DNA of 64,000 bases from Adenophora triphylla var. japonica (lineage: Eukaryota; Streptophyta; Magnoliopsida; Asterales; Campanulaceae): the NCBI GenBank assembly GCA_022495995.1, contig JAFEMH010001478.1, positions 403,896-467,895 on the forward strand. Reading direction: 5' to 3'. This document shows, one piece after another, positions 22,180-33,768 of this stretch; within the stretch, counting starts at the first letter, position 1, and every line of letters begins with the position of its first letter. The translations under genes were made by a program, and so were the position numbers. The notes beneath the pieces are model-generated. The model did not search any database. It worked only from the letters and a program-made list of their open reading frames with translations, and was not told where the DNA came from.

Positions 22180-24248
22180 TCTCTTGAGCTCTGGTTTCAC
22201 GCTCCCGGTCGTAGCGGACAACATGTTGGACTGTCTCGGGAAATTGCGGGGAGTCCGCTCTCGCTTGGAGTTTCGTCAACGGCTATTGAGTTTACCCTGT
22301 CATTTTGGGGGAATGGATTTCCAATGGTATTGGGACCACGAGGGCGTTCCAATTTTCCCTCCTCAATGAGCCCCTGAATCACCTGCTTGAGTACGAAGCA
22401 ATTGTCGGTGGTGTGGCCGGGGTAGTTATGGAAGGCGCAGGCTTGCTCATATCCATGTTGGGTTTGAGGGTCTTCGGTTGGAAATTCTCGAGTGGTTTGA
22501 GAAGATTTCGCTTCACCAAAGCTTCAAATGCTTGACCCAAGGGCATTTCCAGGTTATCAAAATGCTGGAACTGTGGGAAGCGAGGGGTTGCTATTCTTTG
22601 GGGCCGCCTGATCGCGGTTTACTTGAGCTCCGTTCTGAATGTAGTGCCTGTTCCGCCGCTTCCTTTCCTTTGGTCAGCAGAGTTGAAGTTGCAGGTTTGT
22701 TCGATAGCGGTAGGATGAGGCAGGGGTTGCTGCTGCCTTTTGAAGACTCGTAGTCTTTTCAAACTTTGTCCCTGTCCCATGGCACGGAGATCCTGGATAG
22801 AAATGGTGGCCGATCAAGGTCCTCAAAGATGGTTTGAGGCAGAATGGAAGATGTCCATCTCCTTCTTCTTGGAAAGTGGATCCATTATCTCGCTTAGCTT
22901 CCAGTTCCATCTTTTGTAGAACTCGCCTACTGGTTCGTCATCCTTTTGTTCGGTGGCTTGCAGGTCATGGCGGTTTGTTTCCCATTCAAGATTGGCTCGG
23001 TACTTCTCCAGAAAGATTTGGCTGATCTGATCCCATGTGGAGCGGTTTTCTGCCTTCACATTGAGGAACCACCTTAGTGCTGTGGATTTGAGGGAATGCT
23101 GAAAATGATCTGCCATCTGTTGAGGGGTTGCCCCTTTGGCTCTCATACTGCAGACGTAGGTGTCAATGTGGGTTTTTGGGCATTCTGTTCCGTCAAACTT
23201 TTCCATTTAGGCATCCTGAACTTAGGAGGGAGAGGGACCACTTTGTTCGGATCGGTGGCAGGCAGGAGGAGTCCTTCCAGAGAACTAGCTAGCTTGCCTT
23301 GCATGTCTTTCATTTGTTCAATCGGCCAGGCCATGTGGGGATCAATCTGAGGTGGGTTACCGTTTTCAGGGACGGGAAACCGAAGATGGAGGTGGATTGG
23401 CTGATGGGATCGCCATTCGGGAGTCTTGGGGAGGAAGTTGAGTGTATACCAACCCATACCCTGGGTGTTGAAGTTGAGGCGTGATTGCTAGGTCCGCTAA
23501 GGGTTGTGTTTGGGAACTGGGGAAACGATTCGTTAGCCCCAATTGGCAGACTAGCAGGTGGCAAACTGGAGATGTCGGGATATCCGCTCGGGATGCCTGT
23601 CCCTGGTAAGAATGGGGACTTTTGATTGTGGTTGCGAGGCTCGTATAGAGGCAAAGGATTGAATCCTGGGGGATACCGAGATGCATTGGGATCTGGCGGA
23701 GCAGGCACGTATGTGTGCTGTTAGTCCTAGGCCTTGATGTGCAGAGCCGGGAAGCTGGATCTGTCTGAGGCGGGCATGTCGGAGCTGCTTGGCTGACGCC
23801 TAAGGGAGCTTTGAGCGGAAGAGCTGCTTTGCGTTGCTGGGATCTCGTAGCTTGGCGGAGCGGGACCTGCTGGTAGCTTTGAGAAACCGGGGGAAGCCGG
23901 TATGTCTTGATCTTCTATGAGAACAAAGGTTCCGTCAAGGTTGGGGAAGCTGGCTGTTCCTCGAAGACGCAGGGTGTCTACGATCCAGGCTTGCTGTTCC
24001 TCTTGGCGCTTCTTGATGGTTTCGAAGGCTCGCAGCACCTCCTCCATTGTCTGGAGATTCCTTAGTGGCGGGGTTCCATTTCCCTCACTGTTATCTGTTG
24101 ATCCCGTCATGGGGGAGTATCGGACGGTGCGGACCGTTGAACTGGAAGGGCTATCGGACCTCGTGACCTCGATACTGAAAAGGCGGCTTCCAGGGATTCT
24201 CAACCACTCTCGGTTCGCTGGAGGGGGTGACGGGCAAGGTTTAGACAC
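22180..24248 (-). pseudogene. E2 gag, Tat-type, several frameshifts
   Basis: It starts at 24248 (MSKPCPSPPPANREWLRIPG). The capsid part lies in the frame 23206-22823, with the gag signature DTYVCSMRAKGATPQQMADH and ALRWFLNVKAENRSTWDQI, then FYKRWNWKLSEIMDPL. A zinc-knuckle-like CAFHNYPGHTTDNC (about 22455-22410) and LERPRGPNTIGNP follow; E4 has the same phrases. A TAG and a TAA near 23730 interrupt the N-terminal part just before HTYVPAPPDP, and other frames must be used for 23700-23220. Confidence 0.85.
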
Positions 24249-25442
24249 GGGAATGGCCTAACGGGATAAAAGGGGGAAAGCTCACGTGGCATGCGGTTTC
24301 CGTTTCTTTTATTTTTGATTTTTTTTGTTGTTTTAATTTACTTAAAACATGTTTTCTCAGAATCCTAGGTAGGTTGGAAAAGATTGCTCTTGTTTTTCGC
24401 AACTATGCTAGATCCTGGGTCAGTGGAGACCATCTGTGCGGCTATAAGCCCCTCGTTTTGCACCTGTATTTCGACATCCCAGGGTGGACAGCCCCAGGCG
24501 AGGGTCCTATAGTGCAAGCGGTTTCCACCGGCCTAAAAGAAAAATCGAACCTAAGGACCGAGCCTGTCATGTTCGTTTTGATGCGTTAGCCATGTGAATA
24601 GTGAACCGAGCCGGCCACTGAGTCAAGATCAGGTCAAGAGTTCGGCATGACCTCTCTTTACCTTGCTTGCGCAAGGGATCTGTGACGTTAGGCGTTGGCT
24701 GGGTCATATCGTCATGGCCGGCGTATCGAGGCGTGATGACATGGTGTCATGCGAGCATGGATGTATGTCAGGACGGAACATCGTCTGGGTGTAGCTTCGG
24801 AAATCAAGATCAGGTCAAGATTTTAGCATGACCTTTCATCAGTTTACTTGCGCAAGGAATCTTGAGTTCCGAGCCTTGACTCAGAAAAATGGCCGGCATG
24901 GTATATGTATCCAGGCTGTATGACACGGACTGGGTAAAAACCAACCGAGTCTGGACGGAGTGTGACTCAAGACTCAAACGTGCAGGGTTGACGCTTGGCT
25001 AGGATGGGATGTTTGGAATGATCCCGTGCGCGTCCAAGAGGCCTAGGAAGACCTAACGGGACTGCAACTGAGACCACTCCGGTTGAGGGTTGTAGTGTGC
25101 AGTGTATCCGAGGGCAGCGGTGCGCGTAGTGTGCGGTGTAGCGAGGGCAGCAGTGTGAGTAGAGTGCGGTGTAACCGAGGCAGCAGTGCGCGTAGTGTGC
25201 GGTCTCTAAAATTCTTTTTCTGAGTAAAACAGGAGTTTTTGAAGAATTTTAAATGTATGCACAGATGTATATTGATGCATTTTTTATTTTTATTTTTTTT
25301 TTGTAAAATAAAAACGAAGCACGTGCACACACACACAACAGTTAAAGGAAGGGGTAAAATGAAAGTTTGACCCTCATCATCGTTTTAAAAATCTTTTGTT
25401 TTGTTTAAAAGTTTTTAAAACAAAATGTCCCAGCAAGCCAAC
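24249..25442 (-). other. E2 5' leader between LTR and gag
   Basis: No gene. A block containing GATCAGGTCAAGA occurs twice about 180 bp apart (24627 and 24808). Near 25095-25205 a GTAGTGTGCGGTGTA phrase is repeated about three times with a step of some 33 bp; one copy survives in the E3 leader near 54025. At the LTR border the minus strand reads TTGGCTTGCTGGGACA, which I cannot match to a tRNA 3' end, so the PBS is unusual or damaged. Confidence 0.6.
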
Positions 25443-26857
25443 TGAAATTACCCGGATCCGAGCAGGCCTCGCGGCCCCGGCATCTGGCATCTTTCGCGTT
25501 GGAGGTGTCTCGCCGTTTTGCTTTCGCATTTGTAGAGTCGCCACGCCGTTTTTATTAAGCCCAAAACATTGAAAAAGGGCATCAGTTTAAAGATAATTTT
25601 AAACTGTTTTTGTGTGATGAGATTTTGAGTTCGGAGGTCAGATGACTCCCCGGGAAGAGAATATTAGAATATTAGAGCTCACCCGAGTAGCCTCGTAAAA
25701 CGAGTCTTTCGGATACCCCTAATATCCTTTAAATGTTGTGTGTGTGTGTGTGTTTTTAAAAATGCATGCTGTATCGGATGTCTACATTGTATGCTATGTA
25801 TGGAAATGTATTGAAATAGTATAGGAAGGAAGCCTTACCAATGTTGGTTTGTGTCTGTCTTCCGCTGGGGAATGGTGTTTGAGGTCGGAGTAGCGTTCCG
25901 GTACGGATCGGGATTGCTTCGGGAGATGCCGGTTGTCCGCGGACAGAGTTTCGGCGTGAGTTGAGGTTGTAGGCTGCGTTCGGGCAGAGGTTCGGCGTGC
26001 GTGGGGATCGTCGGGATCACTCGGGCAGAGGTTCGGCGTGCGTTGTGGTGGCAGGAGTCACTCGGGCAGAGTTTCGGCGTGGTTTGGGATCGTCGGTTTG
26101 ACTCGGAAAGAGCCGGGACACCGTGGAAAGACCAGGCAAGGCCTCGGAGTACCACGAGGGGCCTCAGAGTACCTCGAGAGTGCCTCGGGGCAGCGCGGGA
26201 GCATCTCGGGAGCGCTCGGGGAGGCTTCGGAGCACCACAAGGGAGCTCGGAAGGCCTCGGAAGGATCCGAAAGGGGCCGGGAGTGCCTCGAGAGGACTTA
26301 GAGGGGAAGCCAGAAGGCTAAGGGAGGAAGAGAGAAGAGGGAGGTGTGTGAAAATGAGGAGGGGGAGCCCTCTATTTATAGTAAAAATTTCGGAGCAAAG
26401 AGGTCCGTACGGACCTTCTTGGTTATCCAGAATTTTGGATTTCCTCGATTTGAGGGAATCTGCAATGATGGAGAATATTCTGGAATGATGGTGTTCCCTG
26501 AGCAATAAGGTCCGTACGGACCATCTTGCATGCAAAGAGGTCCGTACGGACCAACTCTGCAGGGAAGTAATCATTTCTTCCGGGATTTGAGGGAATATTG
26601 TGGACTTTAAGGGGATTTAGTAATCATTGAAACAAAGAGGTCCGTACGGACCTTAATTGCTTTTCTGATTTCCTGAAAATTCCCAAAAGGTCCTTTTGTC
26701 CCTTTTTATCCCAGAAAGGCTCCTCCCTTGGTTTGGTTGGGGGCTTGAGAGGGTTTTGAGAGGGTTTTGAGTGAGAGAGGTCTCTGAGACTGCGTGGATG
26801 AGTCTGTGGTGTTTCCCGTGTGTTTGAAAGGGGGTGATCCAGATTGGGGTACTTACA
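25443..26857 (-). repeat. E2 5' LTR (1415 bp)
   Basis: Its outer end is followed by GCACC (26858-26862). In element sense it starts TGTAAGTACCCCAATCTGG and ends ATTTCA. It contains AGAGTCGCCA at 25534-25543, nearly the PBS sequence of tRNA-Arg-primed relatives. By eye I count about ten substitutions and a few 1-4 bp indels against 9891-11307. Confidence 0.94.
26373..26653 (-). promoter_or_regulatory. E2 5' LTR promoter
   Basis: Minus-strand TATAAATAG is at 26381-26373. Palindromes lie at 26401-26416, 26509-26522, 26539-26552 and 26638-26653, the same layout as the other LTR. This copy would drive gag-pol RNA; the nearest palindrome is 20 bp upstream of the TATA box. Confidence 0.78.
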
Positions 26858-26862
26858 GCACC

Positions 26863-28045
26863 GACGAGAGGTCATGCCAGATTTTTCCTTGAAATTCTTC
26901 AGGAATATCCGTTATGCTGTCCAAATTTCCCCAGAAATTGGGATTGCTCGTCCGTCCCATAAATGCTTCAGTTTTATTTAGTTATCATTGCCTATTATTA
27001 ATTTTTAATCAATACATTTGGTGTATTTTTGGATGGTGTGTCCCTAGGTTCCCCCGAGGTTTAGATTGCGAGAATAAAGGTTTATCCTTTTCCAACCGTC
27101 CCTAGGACTTAAAAGACATCGATTTCTACTTGCACATTAATAAGACGCTTTCACGAGTCCATCTCCTTTCCTATTCTTTCCTCTCCCACACCTTCTCAAG
27201 GTTCTTTCCTCTACCACCTTATACACCTCTTTACCTCTGCAGCTGCGACAAGTTGGGCGCGTGCTCCCGTCCCCGGCGCTCATTGGGTCCGTATTCCCGA
27301 GGCAGAGACAGTTCAAGTGTCCAAGTGATCTTTATCTGAATCAGAATCCGAGATGTCTGGTGCATAAAATTTGGTGGCTAGCCAGTTTAGAGTTTCTCGC
27401 CCATCCGAAGTTGAAGCAGTCAAATCAGTCTTTGTAGGATCTAGAACGTCCTTTTGAGTATCGAGTCTGTTAAGTCCAAGTTGGACCAGTCTTTTTCCTT
27501 CAATAATAAAAATCTTTGTTTCTCTTCTTTCTAGACTCGAGCCATCACTTGCACACCCTCATTGCACTTAATTGAAATGGTTTTATTGTATATGATCGCT
27601 TGTGCTACTCAATCACTAATTCCTTGAAATGATTAATATTTAAATTAGTCGGAGTGAGAAAATCAAATGATATCCTTCTCAAATTGGGGCTCATCAATTT
27701 TCCATCTCGCATCTCATATGCTCACATCTCTTTCATCATACTCATCAGTTCGTCGCTCAATGAATTTGCATTAATCTCTCAAATAAGTTTAAGAAAGCAA
27801 TGAAGCCTTAATCTCGTTTAGGTCATCCGGTTGGTATTGCGGCTGAAGCCTTTCACCCTAGGGAAGCCATTACCTCACCCTCACCAAACAATACCCTTTT
27901 ATTTCAAGATCGGCATGTTTTGAAACCTTGTTTAGCCATCATCTTTTCTCCTTGCTGAGAGGAGTCCAAGCAATACCAAGAAGTTAGCTTCGAGAATCGG
28001 CGGTGCACAAAATACTCAAGTCATGAAGGAAGGACAGATATAATA
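26863..28045 (+). other. Unclassified DNA right of E2
   Basis: I see no coding frame with a recognisable domain and no LTR border. It continues the target DNA into which E2 inserted (joined to 9885). It may be the internal part of an older Tat-type element lying upstream of E4, but that is a guess from position. Confidence 0.4.
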
Positions 28046-28235
28046 CTCAATTCCTCAAGAGGCTTTCCAAATTCTCAAAAGAAGGACTTTAGATCCTCAC
28101 AATTCAGCAAGAGTCCTCAACTTCTCAAGATGCCTTTCCAATTATCAAAAGAAGGATTTTAAATCCTCACAATTCAGCAAAAGTCCTCAACTTCTCAAGA
28201 AGCTCTCCAATGTTCAAAAAGGAACCCGAATTCTC
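28046..28235. repeat. Direct repeat of 70 bp, about 2.5 copies
   Basis: Copies start at 28046, 28116 and 28186. Each contains CTCAA.TTCTCAAGA, then TCAAAAGAAGGA and CCTCACAATTCAGCAA. The third copy is cut after some 45 bp. Confidence 0.8.
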
Positions 28236-28302
28236 GCATATTCACAAAAGTTCTCGATATCCAGGAATTCCTCTCACCAAAACCTTCCAACCAATTCTAG
28301 AC

Positions 28303-28541
28303 ATCCTCTCGAATTTAGAGGATATTTCCCTTCACCTTGATCAATCCCAAGCCATCCTCTCGTTTTTAGAGGATATTCCCATTACCATTGCCTTTGGCCA
28401 AACTCAAGGATTGACCTCTCACTCTTAGAGGCAATCAATCTCCTCGCCATAGTAATCCTAAACACATCCCCGAAAGCCAACCTCTCACCTTTAGAGGTTC
28501 AATCAGCAAAAGGCCCAGTCGACCTCTCATCTTAAGAGGTC
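28303..28541. repeat. Five small hairpins of the type ACCTCT-N7-AGAGGT
   Basis: Inverted arms lie at 28303-28323, 28354-28374, 28411-28434, 28479-28499 and 28521-28541. All share CCTCTC, a 5-7 nt loop and AGAGG. The flanking arm bases differ between copies but stay complementary within four of the five (ATCCTCT/AGAGGAT twice, AACCTCT/AGAGGTT, GACCTCT/AGAGGTC). The steps are 51, 57, 68 and 42 bp. Confidence 0.8.
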
Positions 28542-28624
28542 ATGATACAAACAATATTCCAAATCACCTGATGGCCGATCGAAGCCTGAAACCCAGCTAC
28601 AATTCCTACCGGTTAGTAGTTTCA

Positions 28625-30288
28625 TTCCAATTTCATCAAGATCTAAATTAGATTAATGCTTCATTGCTTGCTTAAGTTGGAACCAAATCCATGGTTCAAG
28701 ATCATCAACCAAAGATTGTGAAAATTCAATCCTTTCATTCGACATTTCATGTGAGCATATTCCATTTATTCTCCACAAACACTTCCCGTGAATGCCTAAC
28801 TGGGCTTCGCATCCGTATCTTTCATTGACACTCCATGGAGACATGTCCGTCAATTCTCCAATTCTCAAAAGATCCTCGAATTTCCACATTCCTCCTCTTT
28901 TCAATCGGGATAAGCCCGAACTACGGCGACCTGAGCTCCTCACCATGAGGGAAACGTAGGCAACCAGAAATGGTCCGGTCTCAAATACATTCAAATCTCA
29001 GAAAATCCGGTCTCATCAAGGGCCGTCCCTACACACAAATCCTCTTTCCATCTTTCCAAGTTTGATTCTCGATATCAGTTGGTTCTCTCCTTGTGATTAA
29101 TCAAAATATTTGTTCATATTAGGATTAGTGGTTGAATAACCCGAACATCAATAAAGGGTTTTAAGCAGCCTTGTGATCATCATGAATAAGACAAGTTTTC
29201 AAATGTCTCGACAAGTCTTATCTTTTTACATCATAGGGAAATAGAGCCAAACACGGTCTTTCTGTCAGCAGGGGCTTCCATACACTTTTCCACACCTTGT
29301 GATGCTTATACTCTCTCAAAAGAGTCAAACCCAAAGCGAGTGTGTTACACAAAATCGGGATCCATTCCCACTTTTCGAAAGATGTGCCCCTACACGTACA
29401 TTTCTGAGTCTTGTCCAATGACTGATTGACTAAAGTTGGATAGATGGGTGCCTCCTTGGCCATGTGATGATTCTGTCTGCAATAGGGCTGCATCGGATCT
29501 CTCCAAACCGAGGCTTTGCTAAGTTGTTCTCTCAGGCTTCCGCGTATCAGCTCTTCAAGCTGGGGCTTCGCTAAGCTGTCCTCTCATGATCTCCCGTATC
29601 AGTATTTTTGCCAGAGTATCCTCTGCATTCACTTTGCTACATGATGAATTTGCTCCTTAATGGATTCACTTCGGGATCGCTTTGCATTATTAACTGGGGC
29701 TTCGCAAAGTCACCTCCTCAAGATCGGGGCTTCGCCTATTCATCTCTTCAAAGCCAGGGCATTCTCTGCACTTCTTCTGCTGCTTGCCGTTTTGGGCGCG
29801 CGATACACAGAGCTCTTGTCAATCACCTGCTCAACTGCTGCAATCTGCACTCACTCGGGAGCATCCCCGACTTGCCTAGGCTGCACCATGTCATCCATAC
29901 ATTCCTCAATCATCACTCATACACTCCTTAAAGTCATGGGAGAGGGTTCACAACCCATTCATCACCATACATATATACATCCATCCCATACGCAATCCAT
30001 CATTTGCTACATATACATCAGCTCGTCGAGCCATGCAAAATCCTCACTGATCCATACAAAATCCTCACTTCATTTTCATCCCCAGTCAAGATGGACTCGT
30101 GCATCAAGATTAATAATGCATAAAATTAACAATCTCTGAGTTCAAATCTTTGCAAAGTGCCTAGAGTGTTGTGTTCCCCCCACAGGGTACAATAATCAAG
30201 TGATCGTAATCTGATCATGGGGATTTCTCCTCAAATCACAATCTGGACAAAGAGTCTAAATCCTGCAGGTGGCATTTTATGCCTTTAT
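28625..30288 (+). other. E4 3' interior, non-coding, with inverted stem-loop block
   Basis: Similarity in reverse complement to 52900-53930 is clear, for example GTCAAACCCAAAGCGAGTGT against the E5 stretch around 53215 and the block around 28921-28959 against 53581-53622. The inverted arms CTACG (28921-28925) and CGTAG (28955-28959) enclose an inner stem CCTCA/TGAGG. No convincing coding frame. Confidence 0.65.
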
Positions 30289-31845
30289 CCTCTTCAGACT
30301 TATCAGCATCGTCTGAAAGAGCCTTAGCTGCCTCAGTCTCCAAGCAATGCTCGTCAAAAAGAGTTTCAGCTGCCTCAGTCTCCAAGCAATGCTCATCAAA
30401 AAGAGTTTCAGCTACCTCAATCCCCAAGCAATGGTGCTCATCAGCCTCAGCGACAGCAAAGTTCATCGGGTCCATCCCTCTCATCATCAAAATCATCGGG
30501 TCCATCCCTCTCTTCATCAAAAAAATCATCGGGTCCATCCCTCTCTTCATCAAAATCCTCGGATCCATCCCTCAAGTCAAAAAATCATTGGGTCCATCCC
30601 TCTCTTCATCAAAATCCTCGGGTCCATCCCTCAAGTCAAAGAATCCTCGGGTCCATCCCTCAAGTCAAAGAATTCTCGGGTCCATCCCTCAAGTCAAAAA
30701 ATCCTCGGGTCCGTCCCTCAAGTCATCAAAAGCCCGTTCTCATCGGCAGATCATCACCAAAAGCCCGTTTGCACCGGCACATCTTCATCAAAGCCCGTCC
30801 TCATCGGCAGATCATATTCAAAGCCCATCCTCATCGGCAAGTAATCTTCATCTTCATTAAAGCTCGCTACACCGGCACATCAACAACAAAGCCGATTTAC
30901 ACCGGCACATCAACAACAAAGCCCGATCTCATGGGCACATCTTCATCGAAGCCCGTTACACTGGCACATCTTCAACAAAGCCCGCTGCACTGGTACATCT
31001 TCATCAAAGCTCATTACACCGGCACATCTTCATCAAAGCCCTTTTGCACCGGTAAGTCTTCATCCAAGCCCGTTTGCACCGGCACATCTGCATCCAATCC
31101 CGTTACACCGACACATCTTCAACAAAGCCCACTGCATCGGCACATCTTCATTAAAGCCCGTTACATCGACACTTCTTCATCAAAGCCCGTTTGCACCGGC
31201 AAGTCTTCATCCAAGCCCGTTACACCGGCACATCTGCATCAAAGCCCGTTGCACCGGCACATCTTCATCAAAGCCCGTTTGCACCGGCACATCTCCAACA
31301 AAGCCCATTTGTATCAGCACATTTTCAACAAAGCCCGTCTGCACCGGCACATCTTCAATAAATCCCTTCTGCACCGGCACGCCTTCAACAAAGCCTGTTT
31401 GCACCGGCATGTCTTCAACAAAGCCCGTTTGCACCGACACGTCTTTAACAAAGCCCATTTGCACCGGCACATCTTCATCAAAGCCCGTTTGCATCGGCAC
31501 GTCTGCATCAAAGCCCGTTTGCATCGGCACATCTTCATCAAAGCCCGTTTGCACCGGCATGTCTTCATCAAAGCCCGTTTGCACCGGCACGTCTGCATCA
31601 AAGCCCGTTTGCAATGGCACATCTTCAACAAAGCTCGCTTGCACCGGCACATCTTCAACAAAGCCCGCTTGCACCGACACATCTTCAACAAAGCCCGTTT
31701 GCACCGGCACGTCTTCATCAAAGCTCATTTGCACCGACAAGTCTTCATCAAAGCCCATTTGCACCGGCACGCCTTCATCAAAGCCCGTTTGTACTGGCAT
31801 GTCTTCATCAAAGCCCGTTTGCACGGCAAATCTTCATCACAGCTA
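30289..31845. repeat. E4 3' UTR tandem arrays (42-48 bp x3, about 30-36 bp x8, 30 bp x about 37)
   Basis: Three units containing TCAGCTGCCTCAGTCTCCAA (30300-30430) are followed by units with CGGGTCCATCCCTC (30466-30725). Then comes a long 30-bp array (30735-31845) of the form TCATCAAAGCCCGTTTGCAC plus CGGCACATCT. Because 30 is a multiple of 3 and the unit lacks stops in several frames, long low-complexity open frames appear on both strands (366 aa plus, 205 aa minus). These are by-products. Confidence 0.93.
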
Positions 31846-32140
31846 CAGGTAAGCACATCACAGGTATGATAGCATATCTCTACCATGTTGTCCCTGACAT
31901 TTTCTATATATCCCCTCTATAGTCACTTCTCCGAACTACGATCTGGCTTGCTTCCCTCCTAGGGATATGTAGGAATCCTTTCCCAAAAAGGTCCAGCCAT
32001 TTTCCTTCATTTGCCATACCCCAAGCAGGTTCGGCAATTTGACTACCTTGGTCTATCTTTCACATCAGCGGCTCATTGGGCTTAGGACTTTTCTTATCGA
32101 CAATCTCACTTCTTCCATAAGTGACGTTGCCGAGGGGCTC
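31846..32140 (+). other. E4 end of interior with outer stem-loop block
   Basis: The inverted copy of the CCTACG...CGTAGTTCG block lies at 31937-31973 (GAACTACGATCTGG ... ATGTAGGAATCC). The last bases before the LTR, GTTGCCGAGGGGCTC, match the LTR-proximal end of the E3 and E5 interiors and contain the short purine run that may serve as polypurine tract. Confidence 0.6.
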
Positions 32141-33763
32141 TGTAAGTACCCCAATCCAATTCGTGACCCTATATAGGTGCCTTTTAATACAATAAAATTG
32201 CAATAGGGGCATTTTGGTAAATTTCCGGTCCATTTCGAGACTTTCAAGAACTTTTTACAAGTTTCTTACGAAGGAAGTACTTTTAAGTCATTTTTCCCAT
32301 GCAAAAGGACCTACAGGGAATTAATTGTTTTGGACTTGTTGGGAATTAACTTGGAATGTTCCAGAATCAGTTGTGGACGCCAGAAATGGTTAGTGGGCTC
32401 GTCAAGTCGTGCGACACAATGAGCCAAGAAAAGCCACAACGGAGGGTCGTGTGACACAACTCACCCCTCACCAGCAAGCTATAAATAAGACCCTCCCCCT
32501 CTCATTTATGGATCCCTTTCAGCCTCCCTACTGTCACTCTGTCAAAATCAACCCAGAAACTCGTCTCTCTCCTCCTTCCATACAGATTCAACCCAATTCT
32601 TCCCAATCTTCTCATCTCTCATACATAATTCACCCATCTACTCTCACATACTAGACACCAATTGGAGATCCAAGGCTTCTACACATTCAGAGATTCGAAT
32701 CCACCATTTGAAGCTGCTTTGAAGGATTCGACACTGAATATGGTGTAGAATCGTGGATCTACAAGGGTAACAAATCCCTCCCTCCTTCACTCTCTTATAT
32801 CTTGCTAGTTTGCACAATTCATTGCAATTTCTGTTCATTGACTTTATAATCAAGCTTCATCTACTCTGATTATCAAGTCACAATCGCCATCTCTCTGTTT
32901 AATTTGCCTTGCTTGGTATAATTACATGTTTATGGTCTAATTTGAATCTAAATGTGACTTGTTCATCAAGGGAGTGTGGATCTATCCATATCCACACCCC
33001 TTTGATCAATTGGATGTTGATTCATTTGTTTCCTGAGTCGAATCTCTGATATGATTTGGTTTAGGTAGTCCTTTGTGCAATCTGTAAGTAAACTGTGTGA
33101 AGCCTCTGCAGAATGGCGTGTTGTGTCACGCGACACAGCTGGCCACCCCAGGTCCTGTGTCCCGCGAACTAGCCACCTGCAGAAGGTTCATCAAGGGAGT
33201 GTAGATCTCTCCATATCCACACCCCCTTGATTGACTGAATGTTGATTCCTGTATTTTCCAAGTTGAATCTCTGATGTAAGTTGGTCTGGATAGGCCTTGG
33301 TTAATTCTGTGTTTAATTCTGTAAGGTTTCTGCACATGGCAATTCGTGTCACGCGACACAACTAGCCTGGCTAGTCCTGTGTCACGCAACACATCTTGCC
33401 ATTCTGCATAAACCACTCTTTTCCAATGTAATCTATTCTTTTAGCATTGTAATCTGGGATGTGGCCCCCATATCAAGTTGTTCACAAGATGTAATGTTCT
33501 CAGTTCATCAATAAAACAGAGCATTAAGATGTATTTCATCATATATTTTGTCTCACACAATTGCACACACGTTTGAATGATTTCGGATGTTGAACATAGA
33601 AAGACTCGTATTACGAGGCATTTTGGGTAAACTCTCGGTTCTTCCCAACACGTAACCTGACCCCCAACCCATTTCTCTAATTTCAAAAGGTTTTCAATGT
33701 TTCCTTTAAAACGGCGTGGCGACTCCCCATTTTAACACAAAATTTTCAGCCAGCGTACATTCA
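32141..33763 (+). repeat. E4 LTR (1623 bp)
   Basis: It starts TGTAAGTACCCCAATCC and ends GCGTACATTCA. The reverse complement of the E5 LTR (47061-48678) is homologous over its length, including the paired palindromes, the repeated phrase GGAGTGTGGAT...ATCCACAC, and the end GGCGACTCC...CATTCA. TGGCGACTCC at 33717-33726 lies inside the LTR, about 40 bp before its end. Confidence 0.85.
32406..32488 (+). promoter_or_regulatory. E4 LTR promoter: palindrome pair plus TATAAATAA
   Basis: Dyads GTCGTGCGACAC (32406-32417) and GTCGTGTGACAC (32446-32457) are 40 bp apart; TATAAATAAG begins at 32480, about 23 bp after the second. E5 has the same arrangement on the other strand. Two further pairs lie downstream at 33122/33156 and 33345/33378, spaced 34 and 33 bp. 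Confidence 0.75.
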
Positions 33764-33768
33764 CCAGC

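Larger units (their letters stand above)
9891..26857 (-). mobile_element. E2: complete Tat/Ogre-type Ty3/gypsy element lacking RT, with two antisense genes
   Basis: Two LTRs of about 1415 bp flank a 14.1-kb interior and are bounded by the GCACC duplication. On the minus strand the interior holds a 5' leader (25442-24249), gag (24248-22180), protease and spacer (22130-20600), then integrase (20590-19270); reverse transcriptase and RNase H are absent. On the plus strand are a plant-mobile-domain gene (13513-16360) and a DUF7745-like gene (16859-18379). The 3' UTR (11308-13300) carries two tandem arrays. All coding parts have frameshifts or stops, although the LTRs differ by only about ten substitutions by eye. 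Confidence 0.92.

Noticed and set aside
26863..28600. Possible host gene between E2 and E4
   Set aside because: Short open frames only, no domain, no clear splice pattern; composition and repeats suggest old element DNA.
30769..31869. 366-residue plus-strand ORF and 205-residue minus-strand ORF
   Set aside because: Both translate the 30-bp tandem array. A unit that is a multiple of 3 and lacks stops stays open by itself; five overlapping frames are open and none shows a domain.
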